DNA of 64,000 nt from Arenicola marina. Taxonomy: Eukaryota; Annelida; Polychaeta; Arenicolidae. The position numbers were made by a program, and so were the translations under genes. Below the pieces are notes generated by a model. It was not told the origin of the DNA and did not search any database. It saw only the letters and a list, made by a program, of their open reading frames with translations. This document shows, in pieces, positions 12,301 to 24,828 of the stretch. Position 1 is the first letter of the stretch. Each line of letters begins with the position of its first letter. Where the stretch lies: positions 14,453,574-14,517,573 of the forward strand of contig OZ025248.1 of assembly GCA_964019135.1 (NCBI GenBank). The letters run 5' to 3'.

Positions 12301-14359
12301 CTGATCTGTCAGATGAACAAGTAGCCAGTTTGGTCCCATAATAATCCAACTGTGCATCATGCTGGAAGTGGAAGCAGTAGCTAATTAAAAAAGAATACTA
12401 GTACATTAATAAAAAACATGACATCAGTACTTTTTTACATTAAATCTTATTATGTAGCATCGTAAGTCTAACATTATCTTAATACAAAATAGATATATTT
12501 GATTTTTTTTCAACCTACTATATATTTAGCATGGCAGTAGAAAATAATTGGTATAGATCATTTTAATATCTAATTTTAAAGTGTTTTTTTATATCTAATT
12601 TATTATATTTTATATAAACAGATCAAACGATACATACTATCATATCCTCATGGGTGGTATCAACTGAATTGATCACAGACACCTGTAAGATAAATACATT
12701 TTAAATTTAAATATGTTGTTTATGATTTTGTAAACAGGTTTTTGAATACTGATATAAAATAGATTGCACCCTAATAATCACAGTATAATGCTTTTACTGC
12801 CTGGTACATCGTGTGTGAGAGAGTATATCTATGTGTAGCCAGTTTCGTGTGTACTTAATTAAACAAAATCTGAGCTTTCAACAGCGACAAGATTTAAACA
12901 ATCGTAATGTGGAAAATTGCTGTATAACCGTTTCTTGTAAAATTATGATTTGTTAATAACTTAGTATATAAAAAATATTATCTTTTTGGCACGTTGCATT
13001 TGACGTTTTGCTCTGAATGTTGTGAAATACACAGAAGGGGTAAAAGCAAGATAACTCATTTCTATAGAAAAGATGAGCCGAGCTTTAAGAGCTTGCAACT
13101 TAGGCCATGCCTATTCATATTATTAGCTATTTAGTGCAAGTGCCCTCAGGCAAGCCCGCTTTTCTAGGGGCACAACGGTACCCATGCAAAGTTCTTTAGA
13201 CGCCAGTCGAGAAACGACTGTAGCTTTTATCATAATGTGTGCGTGCATAACTATAGTGTTGACGTATTCTATATACCTTGTTTTATCTTCTGACATCAAG
13301 AAAGTGTGTCAACACTATTTGTTTCGGTTACATTTTCGTGAAGAAATGTTGAAGCACACAACTTTTTCCGACCAACTGTCCGCCATATTTATTTTTAACG
13401 GATGCCGGTACCTGTGAATGCAACTTGGTTCCCCGCTCCGTTAGCATATGATTCTCAGCTAGAGGGCGTTATCAGTCGCTCACTTTGAACTTAAGGACAA
13501 TAGCAACACCCTTTGTCACAGGTAATTCACGGTTACAAAGTTCGGGACCTAGGCTACAAATGATTAAAATAATGGCGGGACTCGCCAGATGGCGCTGCAT
13601 ATGCATCATGGTTGGTTGGAAAAAAGGCTATGCTCCAACATTTCTTCGAGAAAATATAACCAAAACAATTTAGTGTTGACATACTTTCTTTATGTCAGAA
13701 AATAGAACAAGGTATATACAATACGTAAACACTACGATTGTACGCGCACACATTATGATAAAGGCTACAGTCGATTCTCGACTGGCGTCTAAAGAACTTT
13801 GCATGGACACCGTTGTGCCCCTAGGAAGCGGGCTTGCCTGGGGGCACTTGCGCCAAATTAGCTAGGCCTATATAACACATGTCACATGTCAGACTGGTGG
13901 GGTAATGTTGGACCTTTTTTTTTATATATATATATAGGGTATATACAGGCCATAGGACTTCCATCTCACGAACCGAGTGCCCGTGGTTAGGCCTATCAAA
14001 CAATGTCAAAAGTAGAAACCGCCAAACCACCTTATTATCGCCCAGTTTAAATCTAGGATGTTGGTGTCTAAAAGATTGCATTTACTATAAATTTGGCATC
14101 TAAAAGGGCTAGTAAATCACCAACATGTATTTTAAAATGAACCTGCACAGCTCACGGATGACAACCTAAAACTTTACAAAAGTTTAGGAAAATTGAAATA
14201 ACTTATTATCCAGTCGCCAGTTTCTCAGTAGGCACTGCCTTGAGTAAGTAAAGTTTGAGCACGGTAAGAAATGGTCGCTCTTCAATCAGGTCATACATTA
14301 TGTAATAGCCCGATTGTGATATTATTCAGCGCTTTAGAAATGGTACACCAACTTACCAT
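9346..14359 (-). CDS. SEC13: SEC13, COPII coat and nuclear pore WD-repeat protein
   Basis: Nine coding exons on the minus strand, in transcript order: 14359-14357 (only ATG, followed by GTAAGT), 12682-12638, 12361-12246, 12049-11898, 11682-11549, 11191-11064, 10731-10611, 10263-10120, 9450-9346 (TAG at 9348-9346). Total 948 nt, 315 aa; the human protein is about 320 aa. Conserved blocks include VSVINSVDT at the start, [72 protein letters not shown] and [17 protein letters not shown]. The family forms a six-bladed open beta-propeller completed by a blade from SEC31 or NUP145/NUP96, and acts at ER exit sites and in the Y-shaped nuclear pore complex. All junctions keep frame. Residue V2 is encoded in exon 2, so the initiating exon carries just the start codon; this first exon is the least certain part. 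The donor of the 10263-10120 exon is tandemly multiplied (separate entry), and intron 1 holds a fold-back element. Confidence 0.95.
9679..10161 (-). repeat. SEC13 donor-junction minisatellite, 62/66-bp unit x8
   Basis: The GGCCAGCAGG core (plus strand) starts at 9699, 9761, 9823, 9885, 9947, 10013, 10075 and 10141: steps of 62 bp, twice 66 bp. Read on the minus strand each unit holds the end of the SEC13 exon (coding GNLLAVSG), a splice donor (GTGGGTA-like) and about 25 bp of intron. The copy at 10141 belongs to the real exon. The copies at 10013 and 9699 also keep GGDNK or a near-identical end, while the 62-bp copies lack 4 bp there. Confidence 0.93.
11345..11432 (-). mobile_element. Fragment of SINE family 1 (unoccupied site)
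   Basis: The stretch around 11380-11420 (ccgggagtaaccccttactc on the plus strand) matches the body of the tRNA-derived SINE at 30.8-31.8 kb. It lacks the Harbinger-like insert and so shows the intact TTA target. It lies in a SEC13 intron. Confidence 0.6.
13124..13864. mobile_element. Fold-back element with about 250-bp inverted arms
   Basis: Left arm 13124-13372 and right arm 13612-13864 are inverted copies, about 85-90% alike by eye, separated by about 240 bp of unique sequence. Shared blocks include GGCAAGCCCGCTT, TGCAAAGTTCTTTAGACGCC and the CATAATGTGTGCG region. The tips read TAGCTA on both sides. No clear target duplication was found and there is no transposase frame, so this is a non-autonomous fold-back or large MITE-like element in SEC13 intron 1. 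Confidence 0.8.
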
Positions 14360-14530
14360 AATGACGTGTATTTGTTAATAATTACACAAATATACACGAC
14401 ACCCTTTTCAAGAAGCCGGTCTGCGTAACGTCAATGGACGTGGCCGGAAGTTGTGATCATTCCACAACTAAATTGCGAATCTATGGTTTCTGCAATAGAT
14501 GGCCACAAGGGGGCGCTACCGACCCATCTT
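14357..14530 (-). promoter_or_regulatory. Probable SEC13 promoter/5' end with ETS and CTCF-like motifs
   Basis: Upstream of the ATG-only exon there is a CCGGAAGT ETS/GABP core (about 14441-14448) and the sequence CCACAAGGGGGCGCTA at 14503-14518, a good match to the conserved core of the CTCF motif. ETS sites are typical of housekeeping promoters. The transcription start is not visible. No TATA box stands out. Confidence 0.4.
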
Positions 14531-17500
14531 CATATGAGCAAGGTCTTTAACAGGTTGGCAGCCGCCGTGAGTATGATCACCGAAGTAATACCACTCTGGG
14601 AGAGTTGGGTATTTTGACAGATGTTTCCAGGATCCATAAAATAATGAGCGATCTGAATTTTCACGACAGTGATCCGCTGTACGAAGAGGCTTACTTTAAT
14701 GTATGTACGGGGCCTGGTAAGAATTGACAAGGCTGGTCAGAATCGACAACCACATACCTACGTGTTACCAAATGTTACTGAGTAACGGGAGTGACGGAGC
14801 AGCGGCGGATCCAGGGGTACGTACCACACTCGCCATTTTTGTGATCGGGGATATTTATTTCCTATGCAAACTTACGCCAGCTTAGGTGCCCCCACCATGC
14901 CCCAGTCCGATGGATTTTTCGAAACTACCGAAAGGTAGACCTCCCGCAGTTTTTCTGGCGTGAGCGTGAATTATGAGCGTGAGCGACATATATGACCAAC
15001 ACGTGTACTGACGACCGGGGCGGGAGTGGGTTGGAAGTAAGTAGGGTAGGGGAGAGTAGAAACGGTCTCTACCTACATATAGACTTGCAGGATAATTGTA
15101 GCTTCTTCATGCAAACTGTACGCAATGCTGTGGACCGCGGTTTTAAACCAGAGCCTGAAAACAATTTAAACTGAGTTGTTGATTTCGTTGAGAATTCCCC
15201 TTACCGTCACAATTAAGGAAATTGAACAATTTAATTCAAGTTTAACTAGCTGGTACATGCTGGTACATGCATGCAAAAAGTAAAGTAAAACGATCTGCGC
15301 CTGTGTCTGTGCCGTATTATAGTAGAGCGAGCGGAAGCGTAAGAGCGGGGTACCAGCCTAGCGGGTCACATGATCGTTAGTCAACGCAGGATGTAAACAG
15401 TTTGCTACCGAGCCGGATGCCAGTGCATGTTGTTGTGCAGGTTCCTGTCAAAAGTCGCCGTAATATTCTCCAAAGGAAGACTTTAGACGGACGTTAAGAC
15501 GAAATACACATTCCTAAAGGTAACGCCTGCTGGTTATCAAGGTGTCGTGTGTTAACAAATTCATGACAATAGAATTAAGTTTATGTTTCATTATTGATGC
15601 CATGCCCATAGCTAATAGGCCTAACATTTTTCCCAGAATACTGGAGTCTTTGCTTCTGTGACATTGTGACTGGAAACCGAAACCGAAAGTGAACGGAAAT
15701 TGCGGCATCTTTTCCCATGAAATTTGCTTTTCTTTTGTAATTTACTTCATGCAAATTTGGGCATTTTTTTTACCTTTGTAATCAATTGATATATATGAAA
15801 TCTCGGCTAGGCGGATAAAAGACACCAAGAGCCTCTGCCTCTGGTCGGATGTGTATATTCCCTTTGGTCTAATGTGTTTGACCTGGATGTAAAGGGTCAC
15901 TGGATCGAATCCAGTCAGTTTGAACGTTCAGCATAAGTCAGATTGTAGGTTAAATATGCTGTATTTGCTGTCCTGCATCATTTATCATATAAATGTGTCA
16001 AATGACACTTTTCATTGAGCTGTGTGGGGACACTGTGACAAATTAATGTTAATATTTTGCATAGGAGATTTAAAGTTACTCATCCAGCAATATTTTTCTT
16101 AAGAAATGTAGAAACTATTTTGATTGGAAATGATGTAAGCTTATTTATATTTTTAGCATAGAAGTACACCTATTGTATGCTGTAAAAACCCAGATATGTT
16201 GTTAAGCCTATTTTTGTTGGCAAAATTAGTGCATCCTATGTGAAAAAGTGTAGCTTTCTTGTGTACTATATCATCAAAATATGCCTATTGCGGCAGTTTT
16301 ATACCTTTCATCATGCAATGGCATATCTATTTTTCATGAAGGTTATATTTATAAAGTCAGACAATGTTTACTTACATGCATTTCCAAAAAATTTTATGTA
16401 ATGAATTTTAGTGACAAGATCGAACAGATAATCCTGTCCCTAGTAAGTTATTTCATAATTAAATGATAAAGTAATTATGCTTCCATTCATTAAGCCATTT
16501 GGTGACAATGTTGCCATACTGCAAAGAAGGAAAGTTACTCTTTGGGACAGACTGGAAAATATTTCTTTTCACAGACAGCAAGAGGGAGAGTACTGAAAAC
16601 TTGCGGAGCACATTTTTTTAAGGGCTTTATTTTATTTATTTATATAATTTAGCAGTACATGCTGATTGGGGAGGGAGGGCTGCCACTGGGCACCCCTTGG
16701 TTAACCTTGGTAGTTGGTGATCATTGCAGAAAACAATGACCTGTATACATAATACACTTAAACACATACAGTGTGGTATGGATGTGGGGGTTGGGGTTGG
16801 CAGAATCATTTCCAAGACTGCTCCAAATGTGAGATTCAGAGATGGATATATAGGGGAAGTTGGGAGTGGATCAAGTTTAACATGTTTAATAAGTTGAAGT
16901 ACCAGTATGTAGTCCATTATTGGGTGAGCTAGGGCAGAACATGTTTAGTGCATAGCTACTGATTTATTATACAGTAGTGGATTCAAAGCTTTGTTTTGTC
17001 TAGAAAGTGGTTTCTGCATGCACTCCATGGCTGGAGATGTAAAAAAATGACCAGTAATATCACAGCTTCAGCATTCCTGTCTGGTTTGTCTGCAGGAGTA
17101 GGGGTGGTTGGTGCTAATGCACTTCGGGTTCTCAGCATGAAATTGTATTGGGTGGAGCTTCAACCATATTTAGAATGCAAGTGATTCATATGTGGACTGC
17201 CCTATGACTCTGTCCACATAGTCATACCTCGATCCCAAACTACATACGGCCATGTGTTTTCAGTATTGCAGTACAGGAACCAAGGGATCATCTTGTATTA
17301 GAAGAAGTAGAGGGTGATTTCCTCCCCACTTTTTTTTTTCAATGCAACATCCTTGACATCTTTTCAGGTGGACCCCTGCCTGTTCTTTGCATAAGACCAC
17401 CCCCCTCCTTCTTCTCTTGGACCTGCTCCTATTTGACCTATCATCTTGGATCTGATGAGCATAGGCAATATTATCTGGCTCTCCCTAATCGGGATACTCA

Positions 17501-17984
17501 GCTTACATTAATTTTACCTGCTCCAGACTGAGACAGAATGAGGGAGGGGCCGGCAGGGGGGCCTTTTTGAGTGTGGGGGCCAGTTTTTTTGCGCAGAAAG
17601 TACTTCTGTTGAGGTATGGGTTACCTTTTTTTTTGTTCTGAATCTCATGCACATCAGTTGTTTTTGGGAGAACTTTCTTTATCCAAAATCCTTGTTTAAC
17701 ATCCTGTATTATGTGTTGAGGAGGCGTTTTGACTGCATCACTAACTGGTGTAGGCATGTGCCTGGCAGAAGGCCTCCCTGGCCTGCTCACTGGAACAGTG
17801 TTTGCCAGGCTGTTGTACTGGAGTCTGTCCAAGGCCAACACATCCGACTTAGCTGTTTCACATGGTCCAGAAATTACAGAACGTGAATCCTTAATTAACA
17901 CTGCTACTGTATGGTCTAGTCTCTTTTGCCCATTCAAAGTCTTGCCACACAACAATTTATTTACTCTGTTTGTAATGCAGTACG
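14531..17984. other. Divergent intergenic region between SEC13 and the membrane-protein gene
   Basis: AT-rich over most of 15.9-17.2 kb. A 210-codon minus-strand frame at 18135-17503 crosses the next gene's first exon; I do not recognise its product and treat it as chance or decayed. The start-codon exon of the downstream gene is preceded by an acceptor-like TTTGTAATGCAG (to 17980), so an upstream 5' UTR exon is likely somewhere in this interval. A GGCGGATCCAGGGG motif at 14803-14816 recurs at 31.9 and 32.1 kb. Confidence 0.4.
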
Positions 17985-20900
17985 ATGGCAGGACGTAACT
18001 CACCTGTGAGCTATGAAGCTTTCCCGGCTGCACCTGCAACAACCGCTCGGACCTACTTTGGAAGAGTAAGTGTACGATTTTGGTTATGATAAATCCGTAT
18101 TTTATTTCAACTTCACGTTGCGGACATGTGTTCATGTTTAAAGGTCATTCCTCCGTATATTACTAAGCTCTATTTCATCGTATTTCTCGTGGTACGTAGC
18201 TAATGGCACATATGCAAATGTTACCCATTTTTCTGAAATCCTTAGTGAAGAAAAACGATTCAGCCATTTGATCCTGTAACTTATTCGTTAGAAGCTTCGT
18301 TATCCTCTTATGGCAAGAGAGGTTTAATATTGTTTAAGCTCCCCGAGTCATTGTATCGTGTGATCTCTTATAAATAAACAAGAGCTTCGTAACTTTATCT
18401 GTGTGTTCCATATTATTCTATATAGATATCCCGTTGTTCTATAGTCGATATATTTCATTGTGCATTTGTTTGTATAACTACCATGTTTAAATGGTTCTTC
18501 ATCCAGTGCTTTGATCTGTTCTTGTTATCAGCGTAGAAGTTTTGCCGGTCTCCACCTGCTGGAGTGGTTGTTCCTGCTGATCTCCATCGTCAACATCCTG
18601 GGCACGATGGGCATGTCTATATACTCCCTGGTCCGGATAATAAAGGCTGATTCCACATCCCCGGACGTCACACTCACGATCCTGCTATTGGTGAATGGAG
18701 GCAAGTATAGGTCAAGTCATCTATGAATCGTTGGAAAGGTATGAGACAGCTAGGGTTGCTATTACATGTAAAATAATGTTTTGCTTGATTAGATGAAATG
18801 TTTATCCACGACGATGCATAGGAACAGAGAGATAAGGGACGTTGTGAATTGCGACACAGCTAGCGTCATGTTACCATTTTATTTTTATTTATCCTCTGAT
18901 GGTGTAATTATTTCTCTGTTTGCAGTGTTTTGCTTGTTCTACGTCATAAATGGGTTGTTTCGTGAAAAAGAATTCGAAATATATGCGCTGGTGGCAGCCA
19001 TTTTGTTCGTTTTGATCTACTGTATTCTGGAATACGGCACAAACGCGGATGATAGGACCACGTTGAAATTGGTGAGTTTTAAATCCCACGAATGTTAAAA
19101 TACCAGTTACCAGTGACATGGCACGAAGCAGTGCATCTGACCATACGATTTACATTAAGCCGCGTATGATTGCAGCTCCTTGTCCTTTGGAAGACCTGAT
19201 TCGCATTATTATGAATGGAAACCTGGATAACTTAATGGATGAATTAACATTAGACGAGCGTCATCCACACCAGATTAAGTCTGGACCGATATGACAAATG
19301 ATATATGAAACAAGAACCAATTGTGAAGTAGCAATATTGATATATGATGGGTGATTATGTATGGCTTTACTTGCTGTGTGTCCCAGACTCGACTGATTGC
19401 AGCCTGCATCCTGGCACCAGCCAACGTGGTGCTCGCCATTCTCGTGGCGCGAGAGTTTGGCTGGCTCGAGTTCAACGTTGTGGGGGCTTCCGAGGCTCTT
19501 CAACGTAGGTCATGGCAGGTCCTTGGGTCCTCTGCAATCTCTCCACAAATGTTGGAATACCTGCGAGCTAAAAGCTAATCTCTGCCTCATTTAAACGGAA
19601 AATTGCTCGAAGTGAGCATCGTTTGGACGTTGGTTGGTTGTATCTTCAGGACGCTTAAACCACTTTTTCGCGTTTGAACGTACACCATTTAACTGTTGAA
19701 AGCTATGTAATAATAGTCCACTTCCTGGGAGGGTCTGTGTTTTACAAGATTGCGCCGTGACACACTGTTCTGTTTGGGTAAACGATGAAGCATAATTCTG
19801 TGAATAATTTGTTACTTCTTTTAAGTGTTGTATGTACAAATGCTATGTGTGTAGCATGCGTTTACAATATCGAGATGTTATATTATGGTAATGGATGGGA
19901 ATATTAGGCTATAACGCTTACAGGTATTAATATAATTACGAGGTTTTGTTTCGTGCTATAGTCTCAGCGTTTTCTTTCAGGCATGTATCGTGAAGCGGCA
20001 CTATTTGCGTCTTTGCTGACATTTGACTTACAAGTTATTGTACGTATTACGTTTGAAACACGATTTTTCATGTTCAACGTTTCGGTTTTCATTTAGATAT
20101 TTTTACATATTTTGTACAACATATATCACACAAACTCGTGCATTTCAAATTGGATTTAAGTATTTCTTCTTTGGTGCATAAATATGTTACCCTTAATCAC
20201 AGCTTATGCGGAACAGCTAGCACAATGGAGTGGCTACCTATGTGCCGTTGTATCTCTTCTCACAGGTTAGCTTCGTCATCCTGGTGCTGAAGAACGGATT
20301 GTCCGTGGACACCATCTATGAGAAGGTGGCACTGGGGGTTGGACTTCCCCTGTCTTTCCTGTTGTGTGGCCTGGGATATTTTTCAGTGAGTCATGCGACA
20401 CTTCAGCAATTGTTTCTGTCAAATTCCTGAGGAGGTTGATATCATTGGAGGTTAATATCTGTACCATATCCAATTTGGTGATATGATGTGGTGTCACAAC
20501 GGTGAAAACGAAACCAAAACATGTCAATGAAGATGATTTCTTTTCTTAGAGACGTAATGTACACACATCTATGTTCTAGATGCTTCGGGAGAGTCACTGG
20601 GGAATGGCTCTCTATGTCTGTCTCGGGCTCTTGGCCCCCGGGTATGTGTTCTACGTCATGTATCGGGTAAGTGACTGTTCGTCAATATGCGTCTTACATA
20701 CGTCATGCACGGGGGCGACTAGTGATATGCCGTGGGTTTGTTCTACGTCACTGGTTGGGCTAGTAGTGAGTCCAGGTTACAGTTGCTGACAGTGGTAATG
20801 GGAGTCTTATGTGCAATGTATGGAGTGATAGGTGTGCTACGTCTTATGAGTAATGAGTTCGAGATATGTGTGCTACGTTATAAATTGTGCGAGTAGTGAC

Positions 20901-22087
20901 TTCGCGATGTGCGTCATACATTGTACGGTTACGGATATTAGTTCAACGCAGGCGTGGAGACAGCGAAAGGGGTGGGATCATCCAGAAGGCCTGTCCCCCC
21001 CCCCCCACCCCCATTTGTGCGAAAATGTCCCGTTCAACCGTGATTGTATGCCATGTAAAGTGTAGATCCCTCCCCTTTTTTATACTGGAGCCCCGATATT
21101 ATTTTGTGAATCCACGGTTTTGGTACAAAGTCCCCCCTACCCTACCCCCTAGATCCGTAGCTGCAACGTCATGATCTCCTGATAACGATGTCTTAGTAAA
21201 CGTGTTGCTCTGATGATGGTTGATGTGTGGTTTGTATCACCTACGGTAGGGTGCGTCTACCGCAATCATCACCTTCAGGTATACATATAACGTGTAACGA
21301 ACAATGTTATGTTTACAGGTGAACAATATTATATACCATGGAATGGAGGACACCCCAACAAAGATGCTGGTGTATGGGACCATTGCTGCTGGTAAGCCAT
21401 TTATACGTAACAAAACTGCACAAACTGGCCTAGCTATGCATGTATACAAATTGCTAAACCATTTTCCAACTAATTTCTCTCTTGGTTATAACCTTATGCT
21501 CGGTTGATCTGTTTTGTTTTTAGTTTGTTATTGCTCATTTCTGCGTCTTAAATTTACATTGGAATTTCCGGCTGAATCTATTATTGATATAATTTGATTG
21601 TTTTAAATATCTGCAAACGGCTATATATGTTCGTTGTCGCGATAGTTGTGTGACTATCACGTGACTTTCACTTGATCTATCGCAGGGGTGGCTGTCCTCG
21701 TGGTCCGCATTGCCATCTACATCAGTAGCTGGAGGGTGTTTAAGAACTTTAACATGGGTCTGCGGCAAAGAGGTGAGCGCCATTTTGTATAGTAAGGAAA
21801 CCTGGCTGGTTGGCTTCAATTCTTGTGCGCGAGGCGATGGATTTGCATGCAACGCATCTATTTTACGTCTTGTTCGTGGTTGATATTATCTATGTATAAG
21901 GTTATTTTTATTTATCTATTTATGGATGATTTCATATATTTACATAAAATTATTATTATTAATAGTTGAATATCTTGGATGGCCTCCTTCTTTTCCAGTT
22001 GTCCATGTGTATATTTATGTGTTTTCAGCGTTCAATGATGAAGTAGACGAGACTTCAAATTTGCTGTCTGCTTCAAACCGTCGATAG
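17985..22087 (+). CDS. Uncharacterised multi-pass membrane protein, about 8 TM helices
   Basis: Ten coding exons: 17985-18065, 18532-18700, 18926-19071, 19387-19504, 19981-20039, 20266-20385, 20580-20666, 21319-21391, 21686-21772, 22029-22087. Total 999 nt, 332 aa. The N-terminus (MAGRNSPVSYEAF...) is polar with no signal peptide, then about eight hydrophobic segments follow, for example LEWLFLLISIVNILGTMGM, IYALVAAILFVLIYCILEYG, ALFASLLTFDLQVIVSFVIL and MLVYGTIAAGVAVLVVRIAI. The C-terminal tail contains ETSNLL, which fits the acidic dileucine pattern [DE]xxxL[LI] for endosomal/lysosomal sorting. I do not recognise the family; a transporter- or receptor-like role is not shown. Intron 2 starts with GC instead of GT (AG/GCAAGT) and the frame only continues if that GC donor is used. 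The exon 5 donor could be 20033 or 20039 (both in frame). Other junctions are canonical. Confidence 0.88.
19622..19690 (-). mobile_element. Tail fragment of SINE family 1
   Basis: The segment GGTTGGTTGTATCTTCAGG followed by ACGCTTAAACCACTTTT (plus strand) matches the tail of the SINE copy at 30.82-30.86 kb. It lies in intron 4 of the membrane-protein gene. Confidence 0.65.
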
Positions 22088-22261
22088 TTCTGATATCTCT
22101 GTCACGCCTCCAGGTCCAAACCAAGTAATCCCGGTGTATGTATACAACCTAATTGTTTATCATGTCTTGCCCTGTTGAACTGTGAAAGAGGCTTCCAGCG
22201 GGCTATAGTGAACCCAGGCCTTTTGTCCATGCAATTGGCCACATTTGGTGCGACTGACAGC

Positions 22262-22880
22262 CGGGGTACGAGTGACTGAGGTCTGTGGCACCAGTCCCCA
22301 CCACGGCCGATACGGGTGGCTGAGGTCTGTGGCACCAGTCCCCACCACGGCCGATACGGGTGACTGAGGTCTGTGGCACCAGTCCCCACCACGGCCGATA
22401 CGGGTGGCTGAGGTCTGTGGCACCAGTCCCCACCACGGCCGATACGGGTGACTGAGGTCTGTGGCACCAGTCGCCAGCACGGCCGATACGAGTGGCTGAG
22501 GTTTGTGGCACCAGTCGCCACCACGGCCGATACGGGTGACTGAGGTCTGTGGCACCAGTCTCCACCACGGCCGATACGAGTGACTGAGGTCTGTGGCACC
22601 AGTCGCCAGCACGGCCGATACAAGTGGCTGAGGTTTGTGGCTCCAGTCGCCACCACGGCCGATACGGGTGGCTGAGGTCTGTGGCACCAGTCGCCACCAC
22701 GGCCGATACGGGTGACTGAGGTCTGTGGCACCAGTCGCCAGCACGGCCGATACTAGTGGCTGAGGTCTGCGGGACCAGTCGCCACCACGGCCGATACAAG
22801 TGGCTGAGGTCTGTGGCACCAGTCGCCACCACGGCCGATACAAGTGGCTGAGGTCTGTGGCACCAGTCGCCACTACGGCA
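22262..22880. repeat. Minisatellite, 44-bp unit x about 14
   Basis: CCAGTCNCCACCACGGCC recurs every 44 bp (22291, 22335, 22379 and so on) up to about 22863. It begins about 175 bp after the stop codon of the membrane-protein gene, probably in its 3' UTR or just beyond. Because 44 is not a multiple of three and the unit lacks stops in one direction, three long minus-strand frames stay open; they are artefacts. Confidence 0.92.
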
Positions 22881-24555
22881 GATGAGACATTGAGGCGTTC
22901 AAGAAGCATTGCGCGGTCTGGTGTTCGATATTGCGTAGATAAGTTAATCTTCTAAACTGCGATAGACATGTATATAACTATTTTTATGAGACTTGTAAAA
23001 GCTATAAGAGGTGGCTATAATAGTATGGATGCTATAAACATATATATCGTTCAGTGTACTATAGTAGTATAGGCACGGCTTCGCTTTGCACGATGGCATT
23101 TCTGTTCGACGTGGATAATGTATATATCAGATGTTTTATATCAAAACACAATATCAATCAATTGGTCGGATGTGTGGTTAGAGTAAGAGACTGCCACAGA
23201 TATTTACGACCGTGTATAAAACGACTTCAGTACCCATGATTGAAAAACCATTATTAGTAGAATCTTATATTTTTATCATCTTTTAAATACTCATTTTACA
23301 GCGGCTTGCAATAGCCGCTTGCCCAAGCTAGAGCTTTGAGAAGTTTGATTTCGTCCTTCGTGCGGAGCCCATTGCGTATGGCTGTCTACTTTAGTATTAT
23401 TACAATGACAAACAAATTATGGGGAATTGTGGCCCCTGATGACTATACCGTGCCCACTTAACGGATTCATACTTGACTCTTCTATACAACATGTGACATA
23501 TACCACAACCATATATATATATGACATCTCTGACTCGGAGTTGACACTGTGTGACCCGGAATTGACCCTTACCCGATTCAGAATGGGCCCTTACCCGACT
23601 CGGAATGGACCCTTACCCGACTCGGAATGGACTCTTACTTGGCCGATAACATATGACGTCATTGACGATTATTAATTTTATGATTGAATATTAGGGAAAT
23701 ACATTTTATATAAAAGAGTGATCGCTGTTTTAGGTTTGTATTTAGGGAAGACACTTAGCATGGAAGTAGTTTATGTGTAATGTTTCGAATCACTGCATAC
23801 AAAGTAAAACGTGTTTTATACAGTTGCGACTGCTCTCATTTTATTGTCTTCTTTTGTTGCATGCGTATTTGGTGAATGAGTATTTTATTGCTGTATCGTT
23901 TGTTGACCAAATGATTGACTCTCCTTAACTTTGAATGCGTTTAGGGGTTTTATGTTTGCTGGCAGAATGATGCAAAGCGTGGATGAGCTGTTGATGATTG
24001 GTATGAATCTGCAATGAAATGCCTCAGTTATATCCCGTTTCATGTTTCACTGTCCGGTTAGGACCTAATCACGTGGGGTTCTGCACATGTTTTGCCATCC
24101 TTTAATTTATTTTGACATGCGTTTTGTTGATAGATAGGATGTGACAAAATTGATAAACCAGGCAAGATTTGTTTATATATATAGGTTAATCGCACAATGT
24201 GTGTCACAGACATCATCATATGACCTGGCTAATCAAAGGTATGGGAACAGGAATACATGCTTCAGCATTATACACGGATCATGGCTCAAAGAGCAGTTTA
24301 TGTCTTTGTATGACATTCTGGTGTTGGGCGTAGTTACGAGTACCATCTAATTGTATTGTTACTCAGAGAACGTGATGCTTCATGATTTTTTTGTAATATT
24401 TTTTTACGTACTGCCATCTGCCATCCATAAAACCATATTCAAGGTGCACGTGTGTTTGGGTTTTTTTATGGAATGAACATTTTACCGAATACACGCAGTG
24501 GTACGTCAAGGAAATGAAGTGAAAAGAAATGAAAAACGACAGACACAACTGTATC
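22881..24555. other. AT-rich spacer between convergent genes
   Basis: Contains a short tandem repeat of about 26 bp at 23535-23645 (core TTACCCGACTCGGAATGGA, 4 copies). No gene, RNA or element that I can support otherwise. Confidence 0.5.
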
Positions 24556-24828
24556 TGAAATATGTATTTGTTGTAACATGCAATATGTACGATGCGTAAG
24601 GCAGAATTAAATATCAATTGCCTTTGCGTATTACAGTTACTTAATTGAGCTGAAACAAAGCCGCGACACATGTAAATGGATTATCATAGACACAACTATA
24701 AAATATATATAAAATTAGTATTTTTTGTAACATGCAATATGTTCGATGCGAGAGGCAGAAATAAATAGTAATTGCCTTTACAACAAAGCCGCGACACCTG
24801 TAAATGGATTATCACAGACACAACTATA
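24556..24828. repeat. Tandem duplication, about 150 bp, 2 copies
   Basis: TTGTAACATGCAATATG followed by the CGATGCG block and, later, AAAGCCGCGACAC plus TGTAAATGGATTATCA occur twice, starting near 24562 and 24718. The second copy ends exactly where the fold-back element begins; the first copy therefore shows the uninterrupted sequence. Confidence 0.75.

Noticed and set aside
15885..15930. tRNA T-arm-like hairpin (ACTGGATCGAATCCAGT)
   Set aside because: No matching acceptor, D or anticodon arm could be found upstream.
17503..18135. A 210-codon minus-strand frame
   Set aside because: Overlaps the first coding exon of the membrane-protein gene, has no recognised domain and no splice signals that join it to anything; could be a decayed fragment but cannot be supported.
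22102..22909. Three overlapping minus-strand frames of 209-249 codons
   Set aside because: All come from the 44-bp minisatellite, which cycles through three frames; the products are repeats of the same DNA.
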